This document shows positions 62,762-64,000 of a stretch of 64,000 bases of DNA, in pieces. Origin of the DNA: Bremia lactucae (Eukaryota > Oomycota > Peronosporomycetes > Peronosporales > Peronosporaceae); NCBI RefSeq assembly GCF_004359215.1, contig NC_090627.1:130616-194615 (forward strand). The letters run 5' to 3'. How positions within the stretch are numbered: position 1 is the first letter of the stretch; every line of letters begins with the position of its first letter. The notes under the pieces are model-generated. The model saw only the letters and a program-made list of their open reading frames with translations, was not told where the DNA came from and did not search any database. The translations under genes and the position numbers were made by a program.

Positions 62762-63743
62762 ATGACAATCAAACGTGAGTCACAGACTCTGAGCACCTTC
62801 CTCGACGATGAGGGAATGGTGGACTTTGAAAGTCACTCTCCATCAGAGGAGGAGGAGAAAGATCGTCGTTCTCTCACGACCTCTCCTCCGGATGAACGTC
62901 GGCGGGCCCCGAATCTGTTCCCAGAACGTGGTGCCGCTGATTCCTAACTGCATGAGCAGGACACGCGACCCTGAGACCAATATCATTACGAATCCGCTCG
63001 ATGAAGAGCAAGAGCAGATAATCCTCATAGAGGAAAGAGCTTGTCGTCGGGCTGACGAGATAGCGAAAGCTAAGCTCATAGTGAATATCGATTCACTCTG
63101 CTTAGTGCGGACGAGCGTCTCAAAGAGACAGCGGGTCACAGCTTGGGCACCTGGATCTCCGGTGACCCGGCGAGGACGCCGGAGGAGATCGCTGCCTGCG
63201 ACGCTCTTCATGAGCAATACCTTACGCCAAAGGTTATGACGCGAAGCCAGTATCTGACGCGTTTACGATATCAAGCCCGTGGGGCGTCGGTGATCTCCGT
63301 GAGGGAAGTTCCGATCGTTTTGTTTCCAAACAAAACAAGGAGTGAAAACGAAGTCTCATTTGAGAACTGGGTCCACCGAGCCCGCCGACTTCGTAATATT
63401 TGGAATATCAGAGAGCCTGCGGATAGAGGTGATGTTCGTTTGGAACGGAACCTTCGCTTCGACTCCACTAAGCTTAAGGCCAAAGGCCAGTTACGTTCGA
63501 CATTTATGCCACAAAAGAAAAAAGGCCTAGCCGATATTTCAGTGCTTCGGTTGACCGTACAACCAAGTATCGAAGCCGCATTAAGGCTTTAGATTCACCT
63601 AATCCCACGTTTAGCGGTAGAAAGCGTCGTTTGCCGCGAGTTGACCCTGAGCTTGGCGCTCAAAAACGTCAACGGCGTACGAGCAATCTTGCCGAAGAGG
63701 TACCTCGAACTTCCAAGATTTTTAAGAAGAGGGGTACTCAAGC
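62762..63743 (+). pseudogene. Antisense reading frame of family F, copy 2
   Basis: ATG at 62762, about 110 bp from the 3' LTR, opposite to pol. Acidic start (LSTFLDDEGMVDFESHSPSE, EEEEKDRRS), then DERRRAPNLFPERGAAD, a stop/shift near 62945, NIITNPLDEEQEQIIL near 62980, and a long open part 63143-63592 (RTPEEIAACDALHEQYLTPK, NKTRSENEVSFENWVHRARR). A basic segment GRKRRLPRVDPELGAQKRQR lies near 63630, until LTR B interrupts at 63744. About 75% of residues match copy 1 where both are readable. This copy has fewer stops than copy 1. No known domain. Confidence 0.6.
63611..63743 (-). pseudogene. Pol chromodomain end, family F, copy 2
   Basis: The - strand reads YPSS, KSWKFEVPLRQDCSYAVD, VFERQAQGQLAANDAFYR and a TAA at 63611-63613. 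This matches the chromodomain C-terminal helix and tail of copy 1 (27498-27630). The upstream part is cut by the family-B LTR. It overlaps the antisense frame. Confidence 0.7.
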
Positions 63744-64000
63744 TGTAGGCGGGCACGTCGTAATGCGGCCACGCTCTACTTAGGCACACACCCTAGCACA
63801 GCGAGGAAGCGGTTAAACCTGCTTCTCTTGCGTGCAGTGAGGCAGTTCTGGTGGGCGCATTAGCGACCTCACCCAACACACTAAGAACTCTGGTGTACGT
63901 GTCGTCACGGGAGCGGTGATCCGACTGCTCGTGCGCACTTAACAAGTAGGAAGTAGTTTTCAGACTGATTTATATTTAATCGTATTAGACATAAATACCT
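63744..64000 (-). repeat. Family-B LTR (-), running off the window
   Basis: Starts on + with TGTAGGCGGGCACGTCG, the reverse of the family-B LTR end (CGTGCCCGCCTACA at 29169-29182). It continues through CGGGAGCGGTGATCCGACTG as at 23335-23728. It is inserted in the F element. Confidence 0.85.

Noticed and set aside
1..64000. CRISPR arrays, operons, riboswitches, bacterial promoters or terminators
   Set aside because: The sequence is eukaryotic. Tandem repeats present (63, 33, 39, 45, 72, 120 and 875 bp) lack the short repeat/variable spacer pattern.

Overview
The window is repeat-dominated nuclear DNA that looks oomycete (Peronosporales-like, for example Phytophthora or a downy mildew). This is inferred from the Ty3/gypsy Pol dialect (YFDDVFVH reverse transcriptase boxes, HPxFYVGRLKRY integrase tails, RPPPAFLDER-type linkers into chromodomains) and from a secreted effector-like pseudogene. 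No bacterial or phage feature is present. Almost every base belongs to nested, truncated or joined retroelements, so the window reads as a graveyard of transposons with a few host-like islands. I named the element families A-F myself from their LTRs; they are not database names.

Layout. 1-5676: family-A Ty3/gypsy element A1 (+), truncated at both ends. 5677-6081 and 12786-16483: one family-F chromodomain element (-), split by a nested family-D element (-) at 6082-12785. 16484-22776: A2, a complete but inactivated family-A element with both LTRs. 22777-23334: unique DNA with a possible exon. 23335-23728: family-B LTR fragment (-). 23729-25223: inverted family-A fragment A3. 25224-26078: unique DNA with a secreted effector-like pseudogene. 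26079-28330: 3' end of another F element (-). 28330-34617: family-B element B1 (+), joined to a LINE (-) at 34618. 31276-35412 is repeated base for base after a single N at 35413 (35414-39550), very probably an assembly overlap. 39551-42855: rest of the LINE (endonuclease and ORF1). 43181-46697: a PD-(D/E)XK nuclease-fold gene between long direct repeats. 46698-52117: family-E element with an uninterrupted 1,400+ residue Gag-Pol, cut by a 100-N gap. 52218-52747: LINE C-terminus (+). 52749-55094: about 875-bp tandem units carrying tRNA-Thr and tRNA-like modules. 55095-60145: a second degenerate family-B-like element (+). 60146-64000: F-element ends in head-to-head arrangement, then a family-B LTR at the window edge.

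The most unusual signal is in families A and F. Both carry a long reading frame on the strand opposite to gag-pol, starting near the 3' LTR and running into the 3' end of pol (A: 5198->3859 and 22256->21791; F: 26653->28018, 62762->63743, and a piece at 5744-6094). Copies within a family match at protein level. The predicted proteins have an acidic N-terminal part and a basic, coiled-coil C-terminal part. In F the frame overlaps the Pol chromodomain antisense. This resembles the antisense ORFs known from some plant Tat-lineage elements, and I am not aware of it being described in oomycetes.

Other points of note are a 1,000-bp near-identical inverted repeat with shared nonsense mutations (18657-19656 against 23729-24728), a 66-bp perfect palindrome inside a gag, a common primer-binding site across families, and the tRNA array. 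Coordinates of decayed elements are approximate to about 10 bp unless an exact motif is quoted.
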